A stretch of DNA of 64,000 nucleotides from Chelativorans xinjiangensis (GTDB lineage Bacteria; Pseudomonadota; Alphaproteobacteria; Rhizobiales; Rhizobiaceae). Numbering within the stretch: position 1 is the stretch's first letter; the number at the start of each line of letters is the position of its first letter. The stretch lies in contig NZ_WQNH01000003.1 of assembly GCF_009812055.1 (NCBI RefSeq), forward strand, positions 62,001 to 126,000, written 5' to 3'. The notes under the pieces were generated by a model, which made no database searches, was not told the origin of the DNA, and saw only the letters and a program-made list of their open reading frames with translations. Both the position numbers and the translations under genes were made by a program. Of this stretch, positions 51,208 to 61,447 are shown piece by piece.

Positions 51208-54123
51208 TCAAGCGATGACGGACTGCCCGCGCTGCCGCCCAGCCGCCCAGCGGCTGACCTTCTCGAGCAGGGTTTTCGGGCTGATCGGCTTCGACAGATA
51301 ATCGTCCATACCCGCTTCCAGGCAACGCTCGCGGTCGCCCTTCTGCGCGTGGGCGGTCACACCGATGATCGGCGCATGCCGCCCGCCCTCTGCCTCCAGG
51401 CGGCGGATCTCCTTCGTGGCCTCCAGCCCGTTCATCTCCGGCATCGAGACATCCATCAGCACGAGCCGCGGGTTGAGCCTTCGGTAGGCCTCGACCGCCA
51501 AGCGGCCATTGTCGACGATCTCGAAGCGAAGCCCGCTTTCGCTCAGGATCTGGGTGAAGACGAGCTGGTTCACCTCATTATCCTCCGCCACCAGGATGTC
51601 GACGCCATGCACCGCCTCCCGGTCACCGGCCGTGCGTGGGATGACGGGCGAAGCGGATTGCGGCCCCCTTTCCGCCCCACCGGCGCCCTCGCTCGCCCGG
51701 CCGCGCACGCCCGGCGCGCCCTCGGGCTCGTCGACGCGGTGCTTCTGGATCGTGTGCACTATCGTCTCCAGCAGGCTCGACGCCCGCGCCGGCTTGACCA
51801 GTTGCGCATCGATGGCAAGCTCGCGCGCACTGGCGGTCGACAAGGATTGGTCGACGGAGCTTAGGAAGATCAGGGGCGTCCGTGCGATCTCTTCGTTGGC
51901 GCGTATGGCGCGCGCCATGTCGATGCCGGTCATGCCCGGCATCTGGTAGTCGACCACCGCGCAGTCCACCTGCACGCCGAGGCGGGCCGCCGCCCGGAGC
52001 ACTTTCAGGCCCTCCTCGCCGCTTTCCGCCGCGCAGGCGTCGAAGCCCCAATGGGCCATCTGCTCGGCGAGGATCGTACGGTTGATGGCGTTGTCGTCGA
52101 CCACCAGAACCCGCGCACCCGTCACGTCGCGCGGAGCGACCCTGGTCTGGGCATCGCTTTCGGCGTTCGGCAGCGTCAGGGTGAACCAGAAGGTCGAGCC
52201 CTTCCCTTCTTCGCTCTCGACGCCGATCTCGCCGCCCATCAGATCCACCAGGCGCGAGGTGATGGCGAGGCCGAGACCCGTGCCTTCATGCCGCCGGGTC
52301 GAGGAGGCGTCGGCCTGGCTGAACTTGTCGAAGATGAGGTCGAGTTTTTCCTTCGGGATGCCGATGCCGCTGTCGGTGACTTCCACCTTGATCCGCGTGT
52401 GCCCCTCCGCCGTCTCTCCGGTGACATCCACGAGGACGTGCCCGTGGTCGGTGAACTTGACGGCGTTGCCCAGGAGATTGGTGACGATCTGTCGAATGCG
52501 CCCCGCGTCGCCGACGAAGGTCTCCGGCAGATCCGGGTCGACGCGCACGATCATCTCCAGGTCCTTCTCCCTGGCGCCCGAGGAAATCAGCGTGGCAACG
52601 TCCTCCACGGCTTCGGCCAGCTTGAAGGGCTGCGGGTCGAGCACGAGCTGGCCGGCGTCGATCTTGGAGAAATCCAGGATGTCGTTGATGATGGTGAGCA
52701 GTGCACTGCCGGACTTGGCGATGATGTCGATGAACGTCTTCTGCTTCGGTGTGACCCCTGTCTTGGCCAGAAGCTCCGCCATGCCAAGCACGCCGTTCAT
52801 CGGCGTGCGGATCTCATGGCTCATATTGGCCAGGAACTCCGACTTCGCCCGGTCGGCCAGGACGGCCTTCTCCTGGGCGATGCGCAATTCCTCCTCGCGG
52901 CGCTTCATTTCGGTGATGTCGGTGGTCGAGCCGATCAGGTATAGCGACCCGTCGGAGGCGACCAGCGCATCCTTGCGCGCGATCTGGTAACGCACCGCAC
53001 CGTCCGCCAGCGTGTGCGTCTCCTCCACCACCTGACGTTCTCCTGTACGAAGGACGGCAAGGTCTCCTTCCATGAACGCTTCGCCGTTGGGTCCAAAGAG
53101 TTCCACGTCGGTCTTGCCGATCGCCTCCTCCCGCGGCACACCGAGCAGGTCCGACCATCCCTTGTTGACGTACATCAGCCTGAGGTCCGGGCGCTTCGCA
53201 TAGATGGCGACGGGAACGTTGTCGATGAGGTTCCGGAAGACCTCGTTCTCGCGCATGCTCTCCTTGAGCTCGCGTTCGCGCTCCTTGATCTCGGTGATGT
53301 CCACGCGCACACCGACGAAGGTGCCGTCCTCGCCCCGCGTATCGAATACCTTGAACCAGCGGCCGTCGGGATTGCGCCGCTCGACGATGCGCGATTTATC
53401 CCCATAGAGCTTTGCGTAACGGTCGATCCAGGCTTCCGGATCGCTATCGTAGAGCCGGTCGAGCTCCGGGTCGCCGCTGCCGCGGAAATAGCCCGCCTTG
53501 TGCGCCAGCTCGATCGCCTCGCGCAGCGGTTTGCCTGGCTGCATGGCCGGCACCATGGCGGGAAGCGCGTCGTGGATCTTCTGGTTGGCGAGCACGAAGC
53601 GGTCGTCCCGGTCGTAGATGACGACGCCGGCCGGCAGCGTTTCCAGCACATGGGCGAGCTGCGCGCGCGCCTCCTCCGCGTCGACCTCGCGTTGCTTGAG
53701 GTCCGACACGTCGAAGATCGTGCAGGTCACGTAGTCCTTGCCGCTTGGAAGCCGCACCCGGTTCTTGCGCACGATGCGGCTGCCGCCGATACCCCGGAAC
53801 TCGAAGTCCTCCTGCGCCTGGTAGTCCTCGCCGGTCTCCAGCACGCGCCGCTCCGTCTCCTCGAACAGGGCGGCGTCGGCGGGCTGCACGTAGTCACTGC
53901 CCTTCTTGCCGATCATGTCGCGCGGCTCGGCATCGAACAGCTTGGCGAACGCCTTGTTCACCAGCACGAAATCGAGGTTCGCGTCCTTGACGAAGATCGG
54001 GCTGGGAAGACCATCGAGCACCGCCTGGGCGAGCTTCCACTGCTCTAGCGCCGCGGCCGACGCGTCGCGATCCTCACGCCCCTGTCCGGACGCGGACTCT
54101 AGGTTTTTGCCCTTCACCCCCAA
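51208..54123 (-). CDS. Hybrid sensor histidine kinase with three PAS and two receiver domains
   Basis: 971 residues. Three PAS domains at about 28-150, 157-285 and 290-410; HisKA with phospho-His in MSHEIRTPMNG near residue 435; HATPase with N box GNAVKFTDHG and GTGLGLAITSRL; and two receivers with Asp in AVVDYQMPG (about 725) and VLMDVSMPE (about 890). No membrane segments are seen, so it senses in the cytoplasm. It stands where phoR often lies in relatives, upstream of pstS, but it is not PhoR. Ligand and target are unknown. Confidence 0.92.
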   Translation of the reverse strand: MGVKGKNLESASGQGREDRDASAAALEQWKLAQAVLDGLPSPIFVKDANLDFVLVNKAFAKLFDAEPRDMIGKKGSDYVQPADAALFEETERRVLETGEDYQAQEDFEFRGIGGSRIVRKNRVRLPSGKDYVTCTIFDVSDLKQREVDAEEARAQLAHVLETLPAGVVIYDRDDRFVLANQKIHDALPAMVPAMQPGKPLREAIELAHKAGYFRGSGDPELDRLYDSDPEAWIDRYAKLYGDKSRIVERRNPDGRWFKVFDTRGEDGTFVGVRVDITEIKERERELKESMRENEVFRNLIDNVPVAIYAKRPDLRLMYVNKGWSDLLGVPREEAIGKTDVELFGPNGEAFMEGDLAVLRTGERQVVEETHTLADGAVRYQIARKDALVASDGSLYLIGSTTDITEMKRREEELRIAQEKAVLADRAKSEFLANMSHEIRTPMNGVLGMAELLAKTGVTPKQKTFIDIIAKSGSALLTIINDILDFSKIDAGQLVLDPQPFKLAEAVEDVATLISSGAREKDLEMIVRVDPDLPETFVGDAGRIRQIVTNLLGNAVKFTDHGHVLVDVTGETAEGHTRIKVEVTDSGIGIPKEKLDLIFDKFSQADASSTRRHEGTGLGLAITSRLVDLMGGEIGVESEEGKGSTFWFTLTLPNAESDAQTRVAPRDVTGARVLVVDDNAINRTILAEQMAHWGFDACAAESGEEGLKVLRAAARLGVQVDCAVVDYQMPGMTGIDMARAIRANEEIARTPLIFLSSVDQSLSTASARELAIDAQLVKPARASSLLETIVHTIQKHRVDEPEGAPGVRGRASEGAGGAERGPQSASPVIPRTAGDREAVHGVDILVAEDNEVNQLVFTQILSESGLRFEIVDNGRLAVEAYRRLNPRLVLMDVSMPEMNGLEATKEIRRLEAEGGRHAPIIGVTAHAQKGDRERCLEAGMDDYLSKPISPKTLLEKVSRWAAGRQRGQSVIA

Positions 54124-54291
54124 AGGTCGTCCTCTCGCAACACCCCCGAGTTTCCAAGGATGACCGCTAAGCCTTAACGATTGACTAAGCTTAACAGCGG
54201 GCTAACGCGGCGCGCATGGAGAGCGCCCGACGCCGGCCGCGAGGGCCTGCGGTTGTGCGCCGGCAGGGGGGCGACAGCGATTTCGAGAAAA

Positions 54292-54367
54292 TGGCACTCC
54301 CAAGGGGAATCGAACCCCTGTTTCCGCCGTGAGAGGGCGGCGTCCTAGACCGCTAGACGATGGGAGC
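54292..54367 (-). tRNA. tRNA-Glu (CTC)
   Basis: The minus strand gives a 76-nt cloverleaf: GCTCCCA/TGGGAGT acceptor arms, D-loop GTCTAGCGGTCTAGGAC, an anticodon stem CCGCC/GGCGG around the loop with anticodon CTC, T-arm AGGGGTTCGATTCCCCT and an encoded CCA. It reads GAG. It sits alone between the hybrid kinase and the VOC gene. Confidence 0.95.
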
Positions 54368-54432
54368 GTCCGGGTGAAGGCCGCGATATAGTCGTGATTG
54401 CCGGCAAATGCAACAGGCGCGATGGCGCTGCC

Positions 54433-54846
54433 TCAAACATTCGTAGCTCCGGGCTCGATGAGGTCCCAAAGGTTGCCGTAAAGGTCGGCGAAAACCGCCA
54501 CGGTGCCATAGTTTTCCTGACGCGGCTCTTCGCGGAAGATAACGCCGCGCGCCTGCATGGCACGGTAGTCGCGCCGGAAGTCGTCCGTGTGGAGAAAGAG
54601 GAAAACCCTGCCGCCCGTCTGCCTGCCGATGGCCGCCTCCTGGGCCGGGCCGTCCGCCTTGGCAAGGAGCAGAGAGGCGCCGTCTGCGCCTTGCGGCCCC
54701 ATCACCACCCAGCGCTTGCCCTCCCCGAGCGGCGTATCTTCAGAAACCTCGAAGCCGAGCTTTTCGCGGTACCAGGCGATCGCCTCGTCATAGTCGCGCA
54801 CGACAAGCGTCGTCAGCGCGATGCGGCGCTTCGCCCCGGGGTTCAT
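54433..54846 (-). CDS. VOC superfamily (glyoxalase/bleomycin-resistance-like) protein
   Basis: A 137-residue single-unit vicinal oxygen chelate protein: LTTLVVRDYDEAIAWYREKL at the N-terminus and a C-terminal FADLYGNLWDLIEP with the metal-ligand Glu region. The expected first-module His ligand is replaced (ALTTLVV), so it may be non-catalytic or use other ligands. The substrate is unknown. Its start overlaps the stop of the upstream small membrane protein (4 bp). Confidence 0.85.
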   Translation of the reverse strand: MNPGAKRRIALTTLVVRDYDEAIAWYREKLGFEVSEDTPLGEGKRWVVMGPQGADGASLLLAKADGPAQEAAIGRQTGGRVFLFLHTDDFRRDYRAMQARGVIFREEPRQENYGTVAVFADLYGNLWDLIEPGATNV

Positions 54847-55232
54847 GGCGTCTCGTAGCCGATCTCGAAGCGGCCGACCGTCCGCCCTTCAGTCATGTCG
54901 TAGACGACGATCGCTTCGCCGCCCTCGGAAAGCCGGAGATGCAATGTCAGCCGGTTGCCCGAGACCGCGTGCGAAACGATGCGCGATCCCGCCGGCAGAC
55001 GGATATCGCCCGACAGCGCATCGGCGGAGGGTGGCGCCTGCGTGAGGGCCGCATCATCGGCCTGCGGCGTCATGGACCTGTAGACAAGGGCCAGCACCAC
55101 CGCCATAACCGCCACAAAGAGGATGGCGAGATTGATGCCCATGAAACGCACGAGCTTGCGGCGCACGCGCTCCGCCGCCGGGTCCAGCGGCTTGTCTTCG
55201 TCGGTGTGGTGCGGCGCTGCCGGTCCGGCCAT
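54843..55232 (-). CDS. Small single-pass membrane protein (DUF6476-like)
   Basis: 129 residues: a charged N-terminus, one membrane helix GINLAILFVAVMAVVLALVY (about 34-53) and a beta-rich extracytoplasmic domain ending GRTVGRFEIGYETP. It resembles a conserved alphaproteobacterial small protein found upstream of the rluD-like/rpoH region. The start is ATG 55232. Only 29 bp separate it from the divergent pseudouridine synthase start, so promoters must overlap. Function unknown. Confidence 0.75.
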   Translation of the reverse strand: MAGPAAPHHTDEDKPLDPAAERVRRKLVRFMGINLAILFVAVMAVVLALVYRSMTPQADDAALTQAPPSADALSGDIRLPAGSRIVSHAVSGNRLTLHLRLSEGGEAIVVYDMTEGRTVGRFEIGYETP

Positions 55233-55261
55233 GGGTGCCCAATCGCAGGATGTGTCGGAAA

Positions 55262-56287
55262 ATGAGCGACCCTGATAGCGAAGCCGGCATGGAATTGAAA
55301 GAGCTTGCGGCAGACGAAGCGGCGACGGGCAAGCGGCTCGACCAGTGGCTCGCCGCAGCACTTGCGCCGGATATCTCGCGCAACCGCGTCCAGGCGCTCA
55401 TCCGCGCCGGGGCGGTGACGCTCGAGGGTGCCGCCGTCACGGAGCCGAAGCGCAAGGTTTCCGCCGGCGAACTCTACCAGATCGTGTTGCCTGAAGCCGA
55501 AGCGCCGGAACCCGAGGGCGAAGCCATTCCCCTTACTGTTCTCTACGAGGACGATACGCTCATCGTCGTCGACAAGCCTGCCGGCCTGGTAGTGCACCCC
55601 GGTCCCGGAAACTGGACCGGCACGCTGGTGAATGCGCTCATCCACCATTGCGGCGACACGCTGTCGGGCATCGGTGGGGTGCGCCGGCCCGGCATCGTGC
55701 ACCGGCTGGACCGCGAGACGAGCGGCGTCATGGTGGTGGCGAAGACGGACCGCACCCACCGGGCGCTGGCAGAGGCCTTCGCCGACCACGGGCGCACCGG
55801 CGATCTGGAACGCGCCTATGTGGCGCTGGTGTGGGGAGTGCCGAAGCGCCTTTCCGGCACCGTCGACGCCCCGCTCGGCCGCTCCACCCGCGACCGGACC
55901 CTGCGCGCCGTGGTGCCGGAGGGCCGCACCGACGCCCGTCTCGCCGTCACCCATTACACCGTGCTTGAGCGCTACGGCCAGCCGAACGACGAGATCGCCG
56001 CCCTCGTGGAATGCCGCCTGGAGACCGGCCGCACGCATCAGATCCGCGTGCATATGGCGCATATCGGCCATCCGCTCATCGGCGACCCCGCCTATGGCCG
56101 TGCCTTCCGCACCAAGGCGAAGCGCCTGCCGCAACCGCTGGCGGACATGGTTGCGACATTTCCGCGCCAGGCGCTGCACGCGCGCCTGTTGGCCTTCCGT
56201 CATCCCGAAACCGGCGCTATAATGCGATTTGAAGCGCCGATTCCGGCCGATATAGCGGAACTGATGGCGCGTTTCGCTCGTTTGTAA
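55262..56287 (+). CDS. rluD: RluA-family 23S rRNA pseudouridine synthase, RluD-like
   Basis: 341 residues: an N-terminal S4 RNA-binding domain (GKRLDQWLAAALAPDISRNR region), then the catalytic domain with the active Asp in IVHRLDRETSGVMVVAK and the GRTHQIRVHMAHIGHP motif. Such enzymes isomerise uridines in 23S rRNA helix 69 (RluD) or other sites (RluC). The exact site is not determined by sequence. The start is ATG 55262; a later ATG at 55289 is possible. Confidence 0.88.
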   Translation: MSDPDSEAGMELKELAADEAATGKRLDQWLAAALAPDISRNRVQALIRAGAVTLEGAAVTEPKRKVSAGELYQIVLPEAEAPEPEGEAIPLTVLYEDDTLIVVDKPAGLVVHPGPGNWTGTLVNALIHHCGDTLSGIGGVRRPGIVHRLDRETSGVMVVAKTDRTHRALAEAFADHGRTGDLERAYVALVWGVPKRLSGTVDAPLGRSTRDRTLRAVVPEGRTDARLAVTHYTVLERYGQPNDEIAALVECRLETGRTHQIRVHMAHIGHPLIGDPAYGRAFRTKAKRLPQPLADMVATFPRQALHARLLAFRHPETGAIMRFEAPIPADIAELMARFARL

Positions 56288-56463
56288 CCGGAAGCAGGCG
56301 TAGTATCGCTTTTCACGGTCGGTCACGGTTTGTTGACTGTTATCGGAAGCTTTTGCTTTTCGGAATTTGTTCCTATATACCATATGGCGCGGTGCGCGCT
56401 GATGCGGCCGTGCTTTCCGTCCGCCTCGGTTAGGGGACGTTGAAGATGAGGAGGGTGCTGTAA

Positions 56464-57384
56464 ATGGCCCAGACACTACCAAGCATCGTTTCGGGCGAGG
56501 GTGGTCTTACCCGTTATCTCGAAGAAATCCGCCGCTTTCCCATGCTGCAGCCGGAAGAGGAGTACATGCTTGCGAAGCGTTATCGCGAGCATGACGACAC
56601 CAGTGCTGCGCACAGGCTGGTCACCAGCCATTTGCGGCTCGTGGCGAAGATCGCCATGGGCTACCGCGGCTACGGCCTGCCTATCGGCGAAGTGATCTCC
56701 GAAGGCAATGTCGGCCTGATGCAGGCCGTGAAGAAGTTCGAGCCGGAGCGCGGCTTCCGCCTGGCCACCTATGCCATGTGGTGGATCAAGGCGTCGATCC
56801 AGGAATACATCCTGCGCTCGTGGAGCCTGGTCAAGATGGGCACCACGGCCAACCAGAAGCGCCTGTTCTTCAACCTGCGCAAGGTGAAGGGCAAGATCCA
56901 GGCGCTCGACGAGGGCGACCTCAACCCCGAGCAGGTGTCCGAGATCGCCACCAGGCTGAACGTGAGCGAGGAGGAGGTGGTTTCCATGAACCGCCGCCTT
57001 TCCGGCGATGCCTCGCTCAACGCGCCCATCCGCGCCACGGAGGGCGAGTCCGGTGAATGGCAGGACTGGCTGGTGGACGAGCACGACAGTCAGGAAGAGA
57101 TGCTGGTCGAGCAGGACGAGCTCGAATCCCGCCGCCGCATGCTGGGCGACGCGATGGGGATCCTGAACGACCGCGAGCGCCGCATCTTCGAGGCACGCCG
57201 GCTGTCCGACGAACCGCTGACGCTGGAGGAGCTTTCCGGCGAGTTCGACATCAGCCGCGAGCGCGTGCGCCAGATCGAGGTTCGCGCATTCGAGAAGGTC
57301 CAGGAAGCGGTGAAGGCTTCGGCAAGGAAGCAGGCACAGCCCCCGCGCACCGCTCAGGGCGAAGGCCAGGGCGCCGCCGTCTGA
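56464..57384 (+). CDS. rpoH: RNA polymerase sigma factor RpoH (sigma-32)
   Basis: 306 residues. Region 2 has EGNVGLMQAVKKFEPERGFR and ATYAMWWIKASIQEYILRSW; the RpoH box TANQKRLFFNLRKVK marks heat-shock sigma factors; region 4 has LEELSGEFDISRERVRQIE. It directs heat-shock transcription. The 176-bp leader includes TTGACT near 56332 and a TATATA-rich part near 56374, likely promoter elements. It follows the rluD-like gene in the same direction. Confidence 0.97.
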   Translation: MAQTLPSIVSGEGGLTRYLEEIRRFPMLQPEEEYMLAKRYREHDDTSAAHRLVTSHLRLVAKIAMGYRGYGLPIGEVISEGNVGLMQAVKKFEPERGFRLATYAMWWIKASIQEYILRSWSLVKMGTTANQKRLFFNLRKVKGKIQALDEGDLNPEQVSEIATRLNVSEEEVVSMNRRLSGDASLNAPIRATEGESGEWQDWLVDEHDSQEEMLVEQDELESRRRMLGDAMGILNDRERRIFEARRLSDEPLTLEELSGEFDISRERVRQIEVRAFEKVQEAVKASARKQAQPPRTAQGEGQGAAV

Positions 57385-57417
57385 TTCTCCCGCAAGGCAG
57401 AAGGGAAAAGCGGGGCC

Positions 57418-58851
57418 TTACCCGCTCGACGCCCTTTGCCAGGCTTCCAGTGCCTCACTGAATATCCGGTCGCCGGGCACGCCCTTTTCCAACGTGATGA
57501 GGGCGCGGCGGCCGGACGTATAAACGATCGGAATGTCGATCCAGCTCTGCCGCCGCATGAGCAGCGTGTTGGTCTCGACATCCGCCCTGTTGTCGCTCAG
57601 CGCCACGAGGAAGAAGCCCGGGGCGATCCTCGCCGGAATGCCGAGAAGCGGGCTGCCCGTATCCTGCTCCGACCGCTTCATGGCCACCCGCAGCACATTG
57701 TCGATGCTGCCGCCCTGAAAATCGTCGGGCGTCAGGAAGATGAGCTCCATGATGTGGCTTGCCGGCAAAGACTGATCGACGTTGCGCCGGATGGTCATCT
57801 TGAGCTGCAGTCCCTTGTCCGGAACGGTAGCCTCGCCGCGGATGGCCGGCTCCGGCGGTAGATTGTTGCCGGGCGACTCCTCGACGATCGACCATACCAC
57901 CGCACCGCTGTCGGCAGAACCTTGCGACGCATTCGTGCGCTCCTCGTAGAAGATCGCCCTCTGCCCCACGGGGAGGGACGCTTCACCCTCAAGCTCGCCG
58001 GTGCCGCCATCCTCGCCCGGCGCGGCACCGCTTTGCGTGGCCTCGGCAACGGAGGTGCCCTCCCCCACACCCGCCTGGCCTTCGGCGGGGCCCGGATCGA
58101 TTTCCCGACCGTCCGGCGTCAGGCGCTGGGTGAATTTGGGTGGCTGCTCGTCGCCCGCCGGCGCCGAACTCTCTTCCTCACCGCCCGCCTGCGTGGTTTC
58201 GGCGGGCTCCTCCCCCACCGCCTCAGGCGGTGTGGTGTCGGTATCCCGCGCCATCATCTGGTCGAAGCTCTGGAACCCGGCGAGCTGTGCCACGTCGTCG
58301 CGATAAAGCCACGCGCCGGCCGCTGCCGCGCCAAGCAGAGCCACGATGAGGAGCAGCGCGACCCATCCGCCCGCCCAGCGACGTCGGCGGTCAGGCTGGT
58401 CGCCGGGAAGGCTTATATCGTCATCATCCGTGCTGGATTCCGGCCCTTCCACGGGCACATCCGATGCACCGATCCCCGGCCATTCGGACGTTTGGCGATG
58501 CGCCTCATCGGAGCCTTGCGCTGCCGTCTCCGCAGTCGGCTCAGCTTCCGCCTCGTCGGCATCGGGGTAAGGGCGCAATCCGAACGGAGTGCTCAACTCC
58601 GCCATGACGTTGTCAAGATCGTCTTCCGCCGGGGCGGCAGGCTCCGCGTACTCGTCCTCGACAGTGCTGATGGCGTCTTCCAGCAGTTTCTTCTGGCGCT
58701 CGACAAGCTGCGGCGAAGGTGGCGGCGCGACCGCGGCCAGCTTGGCGTCGATGGTGGCGCGTGCCTTGTCGTAGATCTTCGCCCGCGTTGCGGGGGTATT
58801 CTCTTTCAGCGCACCGATCGTCTTGCGCAAAACCGCAGCAAAATCCGCCAT
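57418..58851 (-). CDS. Conserved membrane-anchored protein of the rpoH-purA interval, function unknown
   Basis: 477 residues: a cytoplasmic helical N-terminus (ADFAAVLRKTIGALKENTPA), an acidic low-complexity stretch (about 65-150), one membrane helix WVALLLIVALLGAAAAGAWL near 165-185, an acidic linker, and a C-terminal beta-rich domain (about 290-470) with YEERTNASQGSADSGAVVWS. I recognise it only as a protein conserved at this place in Rhizobiales. Its orientation, between converging rpoH and codirectional purA, suggests its own promoter in the 152-bp gap before purA. Confidence 0.75.
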   Translation of the reverse strand: MADFAAVLRKTIGALKENTPATRAKIYDKARATIDAKLAAVAPPPSPQLVERQKKLLEDAISTVEDEYAEPAAPAEDDLDNVMAELSTPFGLRPYPDADEAEAEPTAETAAQGSDEAHRQTSEWPGIGASDVPVEGPESSTDDDDISLPGDQPDRRRRWAGGWVALLLIVALLGAAAAGAWLYRDDVAQLAGFQSFDQMMARDTDTTPPEAVGEEPAETTQAGGEEESSAPAGDEQPPKFTQRLTPDGREIDPGPAEGQAGVGEGTSVAEATQSGAAPGEDGGTGELEGEASLPVGQRAIFYEERTNASQGSADSGAVVWSIVEESPGNNLPPEPAIRGEATVPDKGLQLKMTIRRNVDQSLPASHIMELIFLTPDDFQGGSIDNVLRVAMKRSEQDTGSPLLGIPARIAPGFFLVALSDNRADVETNTLLMRRQSWIDIPIVYTSGRRALITLEKGVPGDRIFSEALEAWQRASSG

Positions 58852-59003
58852 GCCTAAACTGTCCGCTCCTACCCTCTCACTGTCCGAGTTTCACCCGCAA
58901 CATGCATGAAATTGTGGTGACTCTACAGCATGGCCTCAAACAATGGAATCGCCTTCTAAAAGATCAGCTCGTAGATTCAAAGCGTTAGGTCTTCCGCTCC
59001 GAG

Positions 59004-60302
59004 CTAGTCCTGGAAGGGATCTGTTACCAGGATCGCATCCTCGCGTTCCGGGCTGGTCGACAGCAGCGCCACGGGAGCACCGATCAGTTCCTCGATGTGG
59101 CGCACATACTTCACCGCCTGGGCCGGCAGGTCGTTCCAGCTGCGGGCGCCGCGCGTCGTCTCCTTCCAGCCTTCGAGCGTCTCGTATATCGGCTGCAGCC
59201 GCGCCTGCGCCCCCTGGCCAGCTGGCAGATAATCGATCGTCTGCCCGTCGAGCCTGTATCCCGTGCAGACCTTGACCTCGTCAAGCCCGTCGAGCACGTC
59301 GAGCTTGGTGAGCGCGATGCCGCTCATGCCGTTCGCCACCACCGCCTGGCGCACGAGCACCGCGTCGAACCAACCGCAGCGCCGCTTGCGCCCCGTCACC
59401 GTGCCGAACTCGTTGCCCTGCGTGCCCAGAAAATCGCCGATCTCGTTGTCCTGCTCGGTGGGGAACGGGCCTTCGCCGACCCGGGTCGTATAGGCCTTGG
59501 TGATGCCCAGGACATAGTCGACGGCGTTCGGCCCCAGCCCCGAACCCGTGGCCGCCTGGCCTGCCACCGTGTTGGACGAGGTAACGAAGGGATAGGTGCC
59601 GTGGTCGATGTCAAGCAGCGTGCCCTGCGCGCCTTCGAACAGGATGCGGCTTCCCGCACGGCGCGCGTCGTCGAGGATTTTCCACACACGGTCGACATAG
59701 GGCAGGATGCGGTCGGCCACGGAGGAAAGCTCCTCCATGATGGCCGCGTGCGAAACTTCCGCGTGGCCCAGGCCCCGGCGCAGCGCATTGTGGTGTGTGA
59801 GAAGCCGGTCGACCTTGGCCGGCAGCGTCTCCATGTTGGCAAGGTCCATGACGCGGATCGCCCGGCGGCCGACCTTGTCCTCATAGGCCGGCCCGATGCC
59901 GCGCCGCGTCGTGCCGATCTTGGTGCCCGAGTTGGAGGCCGCGTCCTCGCGGAAGGCGTCAAGTTCGCGATGCAGAGACAGGATCAGCGCCGTGTTCTCG
60001 GCGATCTTCAGGTTCGCAGGCGACACGGCCACGCCCTGCTGCGCAAGGCGCTCGACCTCGGCCACGAAAGCATGCGGATCGAAAACGACGCCATTACCGA
60101 TAACCGACAGCTTGCCCTCGCGCACCACACCGGAGGGAAGAAGGGAGAGCTTGTAGCTCACCCCGTCGATCACCAGCGTATGGCCGGCATTGTGCCCGCC
60201 CTGGAAGCGCACCACCACGTCGGCGCGCTCCGACAGCCAGTCGACAATCTTGCCCTTTCCCTCGTCGCCCCACTGCGAGCCGACGACCACAACATTCGCC
60301 AT
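59004..60302 (-). CDS. purA: Adenylosuccinate synthetase
   Basis: 432 residues with the GTP-binding motif [14 protein letters not shown], catalytic His in [24 protein letters not shown] and [12 protein letters not shown]. It converts IMP and aspartate to adenylosuccinate, the first step to AMP. The length is standard. Start ATG 60302, divergent from the DMT transporter gene with a 208-bp gap. Confidence 0.97.
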   Translation of the reverse strand: MANVVVVGSQWGDEGKGKIVDWLSERADVVVRFQGGHNAGHTLVIDGVSYKLSLLPSGVVREGKLSVIGNGVVFDPHAFVAEVERLAQQGVAVSPANLKIAENTALILSLHRELDAFREDAASNSGTKIGTTRRGIGPAYEDKVGRRAIRVMDLANMETLPAKVDRLLTHHNALRRGLGHAEVSHAAIMEELSSVADRILPYVDRVWKILDDARRAGSRILFEGAQGTLLDIDHGTYPFVTSSNTVAGQAATGSGLGPNAVDYVLGITKAYTTRVGEGPFPTEQDNEIGDFLGTQGNEFGTVTGRKRRCGWFDAVLVRQAVVANGMSGIALTKLDVLDGLDEVKVCTGYRLDGQTIDYLPAGQGAQARLQPIYETLEGWKETTRGARSWNDLPAQAVKYVRHIEELIGAPVALLSTSPEREDAILVTDPFQD

Positions 60303-60510
60303 CAGTGCATCCTTCTTGCCGGTCTTGCGCGAAGCGCCCCGGCTGCTCGTGAAAAAACCACAGGCTCTATACCGTCATGCGCCTGGCGATGCGACTCCCT
60401 TTCAGCCGTGCCGCCCGCCTCCCGCCGGTTTTCTTTGCCGCGTTCGATTTACGAGGCGTGTTGAACCCGCTATTGCCTCCTACCTCCTCGAAGACCGCCC
60501 GGAAGACCCG

Positions 60511-61437
60511 ATGCACAACAAAGCCTACGTCATCCTCCTCTTCACGACGCTCTTCTGGGGCGGCAACGCGGTTGCGGGGAAGCTGGCGGTCGGCCACGTC
60601 TCGCCTTTCGCCCTGACCTTCCTGCGCTGGATCATGGCGCTTGCCATTCTCCTGCCGCTGGCCTGGAAGCCCCTCAGGCGCGACTGGCCGCAAATCAGGA
60701 GCAACCTGCCGCTTCTGGCCATGCTCGGCACGGTCGGCTTCACCTGCTTCAACGCCGCCTTCTACAGCGCCCTCACCTTTACGTCGGCGGTCAATGTCTC
60801 GATCGAGCAGGCGGCCATCCCGATGGTCATCATCGTGCTGAATTTCTGCCTCTTCCAGGTAAGGGCGACAAGACTGCAGCTTGTCGGCTTCGCGCTTTCC
60901 CTTGTCGGCATTTCGCTGACCGCAAGCCATGGCGACCTGTCGCGGCTTGCCGAACTCGACATCAATATCGGCGATCTTCTGATGCTGCTCGCCGTCCTGT
61001 TCTACGGCATCTACACCGTGTCCCTGCGCTTCAAGCCGGACATCCACTGGCTGAGCACGATCACCGTACTTGCGATGTCGGCCCTGTTGAGCTCAGTCCC
61101 CTTCTTGGCCTGGGAATACGCGGCCGGCAGCCTCATCCTGCCGGATCTGCGCGGCTGGATGATCGTGCTTTACACCGCGGCAATGCCTTCGGTCCTCGCC
61201 CAGGTCTTCTATATCCGCGGCAACGAGCTCATCGGCGGCAACCGCGCTGGCCTGTTCGTCAACCTCGTGCCGATCTTCGGCACACTGCTGTCGATCCTCA
61301 TCCTGGGCGAGGATTTCTACCCGTACCACGCCTTCGCGATAGCGCTCGTCTTCTGCGGCATCGGGCTCGCCGAATATAGCGGCCGCAAAGCGATAGGCGC
61401 TCCGCCACGCGTGCGGGCCCCGGTCGACGGGTCGTGA
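60511..61437 (+). CDS. EamA/DMT superfamily transporter
   Basis: 308 residues with about ten hydrophobic segments in two EamA repeats (first: LFTTLFWGGNAVAGKLAVG; second begins near INIGDLLMLLAVLFYGIY). It is likely an exporter of metabolites or amino acids. The start is ATG 60511; a longer in-frame extension overlaps the purA upstream region and is not used. No operon partner is present. The substrate is unknown. Confidence 0.85.
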   Translation: MHNKAYVILLFTTLFWGGNAVAGKLAVGHVSPFALTFLRWIMALAILLPLAWKPLRRDWPQIRSNLPLLAMLGTVGFTCFNAAFYSALTFTSAVNVSIEQAAIPMVIIVLNFCLFQVRATRLQLVGFALSLVGISLTASHGDLSRLAELDINIGDLLMLLAVLFYGIYTVSLRFKPDIHWLSTITVLAMSALLSSVPFLAWEYAAGSLILPDLRGWMIVLYTAAMPSVLAQVFYIRGNELIGGNRAGLFVNLVPIFGTLLSILILGEDFYPYHAFAIALVFCGIGLAEYSGRKAIGAPPRVRAPVDGS

Positions 61438-61447
61438 TCGGCGGCCC

